Shown one piece after another: positions 40,072 through 41,621 of a stretch of 41,621 bases of DNA. Origin of the DNA: Alistipes sp. (GTDB lineage: Bacteria > Bacteroidota > Bacteroidia > Bacteroidales > Rikenellaceae). The notes beneath the pieces are model-generated. The model saw only the letters and a program-made list of their open reading frames with translations. It had not been told where the DNA came from and searched no databases. The stretch lies in the NCBI GenBank assembly GCA_017465055.1, contig JAFTWZ010000037.1, positions 1-41,621 of the forward strand, read 5' to 3'. A program made the translations under genes and the position numbers. Every line of letters starts with the position of its first letter. The stretch's first letter is position 1.

Positions 40072-40389
40072 ATGAATACTAAGTGGAAGTTAGCTCTCTT
40101 GGCACTCTTGGGTTTCTCGGCAACGGCTTGTTGCGGAACAAAGAAGGCCACGAAGAGTGAGGATAAGAAGATTCAAGATATAGTATCTGAAGAGGAGGAT
40201 CCTCGCATTATGCTTATGTACGGTGTGCCTACTCCCGAGGGTGAGATTGCTCGTCCTATAGAGGAGGGTGCGCCATACCCCGATGGTAGCGTCGTTAAGC
40301 CTATCTCCGAGGAGGAGGCTAAGGAGCGTGTCGAGAAGATAAGAGCCGAGAAGGAGGCTCGCGAGAAGGAGGCTGCTGCCGAGGAGTAA
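40072..40389 (+). CDS. Radical SAM-associated small lipoprotein
   Basis: The 105-residue protein has a lipoprotein signal (MNTKWKLALLALLGFSATAC, Cys 20) with a second Cys directly after it (CCGTKK). A Lys/Glu-rich linker leads to a conserved-looking core, RIMLMYGVPTPEGEIARPI, and a related second half (GAPYPDGSVVKPISEEE); the end is a charged helix. It matches my recollection of the family TIGR04134 (putative lipoprotein with radical SAM), always encoded next to a TIGR04133 radical SAM/SPASM protein, which is what follows here after 13 bp. Residues after the Cys pair are basic, not acidic, so it is probably periplasmic rather than surface-exposed. It may be the substrate of the enzyme; that is inference. 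Confidence 0.82.
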   Translation: MNTKWKLALLALLGFSATACCGTKKATKSEDKKIQDIVSEEEDPRIMLMYGVPTPEGEIARPIEEGAPYPDGSVVKPISEEEAKERVEKIRAEKEAREKEAAAEE

Positions 40390-40402
40390 ACTATCATCCG
40401 AG

Positions 40403-41479
40403 GTGAAAGGTAAGAGATTAGGACTACGTAAATACGTCGGATTGAAGCTCTTCAAGGGCATCTACGATGGTGTGGTCGAGCGTCATAAGTTGCGTACACT
40501 CTTCTGGGAGTGTACGCTTCGTTGTAATCTTAGGTGTCGTCACTGTGGTAGCGACTGTCGCACCGACGTTGCTGAGCGCGATATGCCTCTCGAGGACTTC
40601 CTCAAGGTTCTCGATAGGGAGGTTACGCCCAACGTGCGCCCCGAGGAGGTGCTCATAATCTTCTCTGGTGGCGAGGTATTGGTGCGTCGCGACCTCGAGG
40701 AGGCAGGCAGAGAGGTTACGCGCCGAGGGTATAAGTGGGGTATGGTGACCAATGGCCTCGGCCTTACGCGGGAGAGGCTGCAATCGTTAGTTGCAGCTGG
40801 ACTTAGGAGCGTATCCGTAAGTTTCGATGGCTTCGAAGATATACATAACTACATACGCCAGAGTGGCGAGAGTTTCGAGCGTGCACGCCGAGCCATAGGC
40901 TACATCCGTGAGGTTGAGGGCCTTACGTACGACGTCATCACCTGCGTCACGCCGGCCCTTATGCCGCGTCTCGAGGAGTGGAAGGAGTTCCTTATCTCGG
41001 AGGGCATCAGCCGCTGGCGCATATTCTCGATATTTCCTGCAGGTAGGGCTAAGCGCGATGCGACGCTACACCTCGAGCAGGAGGACTTTCGCGCGCTTAT
41101 GGAGTTTATCCGTCGTACGCGCCGCGAGGGGCGCATAGCTCTCAACTACGCCTGCGAGGGTTTCTTAGGAGGCTACGAGACAGAGGTGCGCGACCACTTC
41201 TATATGTGTAGTGCTGGCGTTAACGTCGCCTCGATACGTGTCAATGGCGATATCTCGGGTTGCACGAGCGTGCGCGGTAACTACACCCAGGGTAACATCT
41301 ACCGCGATAGCTTCTGGGAGGTGTGGCAGAACCGCTTCGAGAAGTTCCGTAATCGCCAGTGGGCTCATAAAGACGAGTGCGCCGACTGCAAGGTGTGGGA
41401 GTTCTGCCAGGGTGGCGGTATGCATCTGCGCGATGAAGAGGGGCGGTTAATGTATTGTCACTATAAAATGCTAAAATAG
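40403..41479 (+). CDS. Radical SAM/SPASM protein paired with lipoprotein
   Basis: This 358-residue enzyme carries the radical SAM cluster motif in CNLRCRHC (C41, C45, C48), followed by IIFSGGEVLVRRDLEEAG (SAM-binding GGE) and VSVSFDGFEDIHNYIR. The C-terminal SPASM region has Cys at about 251, 269, 287, 326, 329, 335 and 352 (MCSAGVNVASIRVNGDISGC, DECADCKVWEFCQGGG), enough to bind one or two extra 4Fe-4S clusters. SPASM enzymes usually modify peptides. It corresponds to the TIGR04133 family, found with the small lipoprotein just upstream. The start is GTG at 40403, 13 bp after the lipoprotein stop. A terminator follows directly. The reaction is unknown. Confidence 0.9.
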   Translation: MKGKRLGLRKYVGLKLFKGIYDGVVERHKLRTLFWECTLRCNLRCRHCGSDCRTDVAERDMPLEDFLKVLDREVTPNVRPEEVLIIFSGGEVLVRRDLEEAGREVTRRGYKWGMVTNGLGLTRERLQSLVAAGLRSVSVSFDGFEDIHNYIRQSGESFERARRAIGYIREVEGLTYDVITCVTPALMPRLEEWKEFLISEGISRWRIFSIFPAGRAKRDATLHLEQEDFRALMEFIRRTRREGRIALNYACEGFLGGYETEVRDHFYMCSAGVNVASIRVNGDISGCTSVRGNYTQGNIYRDSFWEVWQNRFEKFRNRQWAHKDECADCKVWEFCQGGGMHLRDEEGRLMYCHYKMLK

Positions 41480-41480
41480 A

Positions 41481-41516
41481 GGGATGACTAAAAAGTAAAT
41501 TTGTCATCCCCGTTTT
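41481..41516 (+). terminator. Intrinsic terminator of the radical SAM operon
   Basis: GGGATGAC (41481-41488) pairs perfectly with GTCATCCC (41503-41510) around a 14-nt AT-rich loop and is followed by CGTTTT. The remaining 105 bp to the window end contain no gene or motif I can identify; a minus-strand frame ending VMLALKMLIYAQ could be the end of a gene beyond the edge but is too short to judge. Confidence 0.85.
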
Positions 41517-41621
41517 GCCAAGAGGTTGAATAAAAAGATGTAGTTTTAGGCCTGCGATGCCCGAAAAAGCGGAGTTTACTGAGCGTAAATGAGCATTTTG
41601 AGGGCGAGCATAACGACAAAA

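Noticed and set aside
41517-41621. Start of another gene or element at the window end
   Set aside because: Only short frames are present and no motif is recognisable; the edge prevents a decision.

Overview
The window looks like the chromosome of a Bacteroidales bacterium, probably close to Alistipes or another Rikenellaceae member; the genus is a guess. Support comes from many promoters of the Bacteroidota type (TTG about 18-20 nt upstream of TAnnTTTG), lipoproteins with acidic residues just after the lipidated Cys, BACON, fimbrillin-like and FISUMP domains, tryptophanase, and a radical SAM/SPASM protein paired with a small lipoprotein.

Layout. 1-4.6 kb: an ORF6N-domain protein, a DUF1232 membrane protein, a sodium:solute symporter and a COG2509-type FAD oxidoreductase. 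4.7-8.1 kb: a tRNA-Leu(UAG) followed by an AT-rich, gene-poor island. It holds a mosaic array of palindromic repeats, a small orphan ORF, a LysM/outer-membrane barrel protein, a 126-bp imperfect palindrome and a possible gene remnant. 8.2-19.3 kb: host-like genes: a short-chain dehydrogenase, tryptophanase, asd, a class A PBP, a large propeller/barrel protein with an HExxH motif, and a membrane-anchored TPR/LuxR-HTH regulator. 19.4-35.5 kb: mostly cell-envelope genes: a three-lipoprotein operon divergent from the TPR regulator, a Gate-domain membrane protein with an OprP-like porin, a small peptide gene with a fimbrillin-like lipoprotein, a two-gene operon of FISUMP and BACON/EF-hand/LRR lipoproteins, and an outer-membrane transporter-like protein. 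35.6-41.6 kb: a tRNA with anticodon CAU, a methionine operon (metY-metX-hom), a cold-shock protein, and the lipoprotein/radical SAM pair.

Two observations stand out. First, the metY-metX-hom transcript appears to begin with a 43-codon ORF too short for usual gene calling. It ends in ISMYMMSMRMCR, its stop codon lies inside a perfect hairpin, and two more hairpins follow before metY. This is the expected layout of a methionine-sensing leader peptide, and no SAM riboswitch was recognised there. Second, the 3' end of tRNA-Leu plus its terminator form a 29-bp (27 matched) fold-back. The right arm of that fold-back is the conserved part of the repeat dispersed through the following 3 kb, so those repeats carry sequence nearly complementary to the tRNA 3' end.

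How the genes work together: asd makes aspartate semialdehyde, hom reduces it to homoserine, metX acetylates homoserine, and metY converts the ester with sulfide to homocysteine. Most of the other genes serve the cell surface: peptidoglycan synthesis, porins and surface lipoproteins of unknown ligand.
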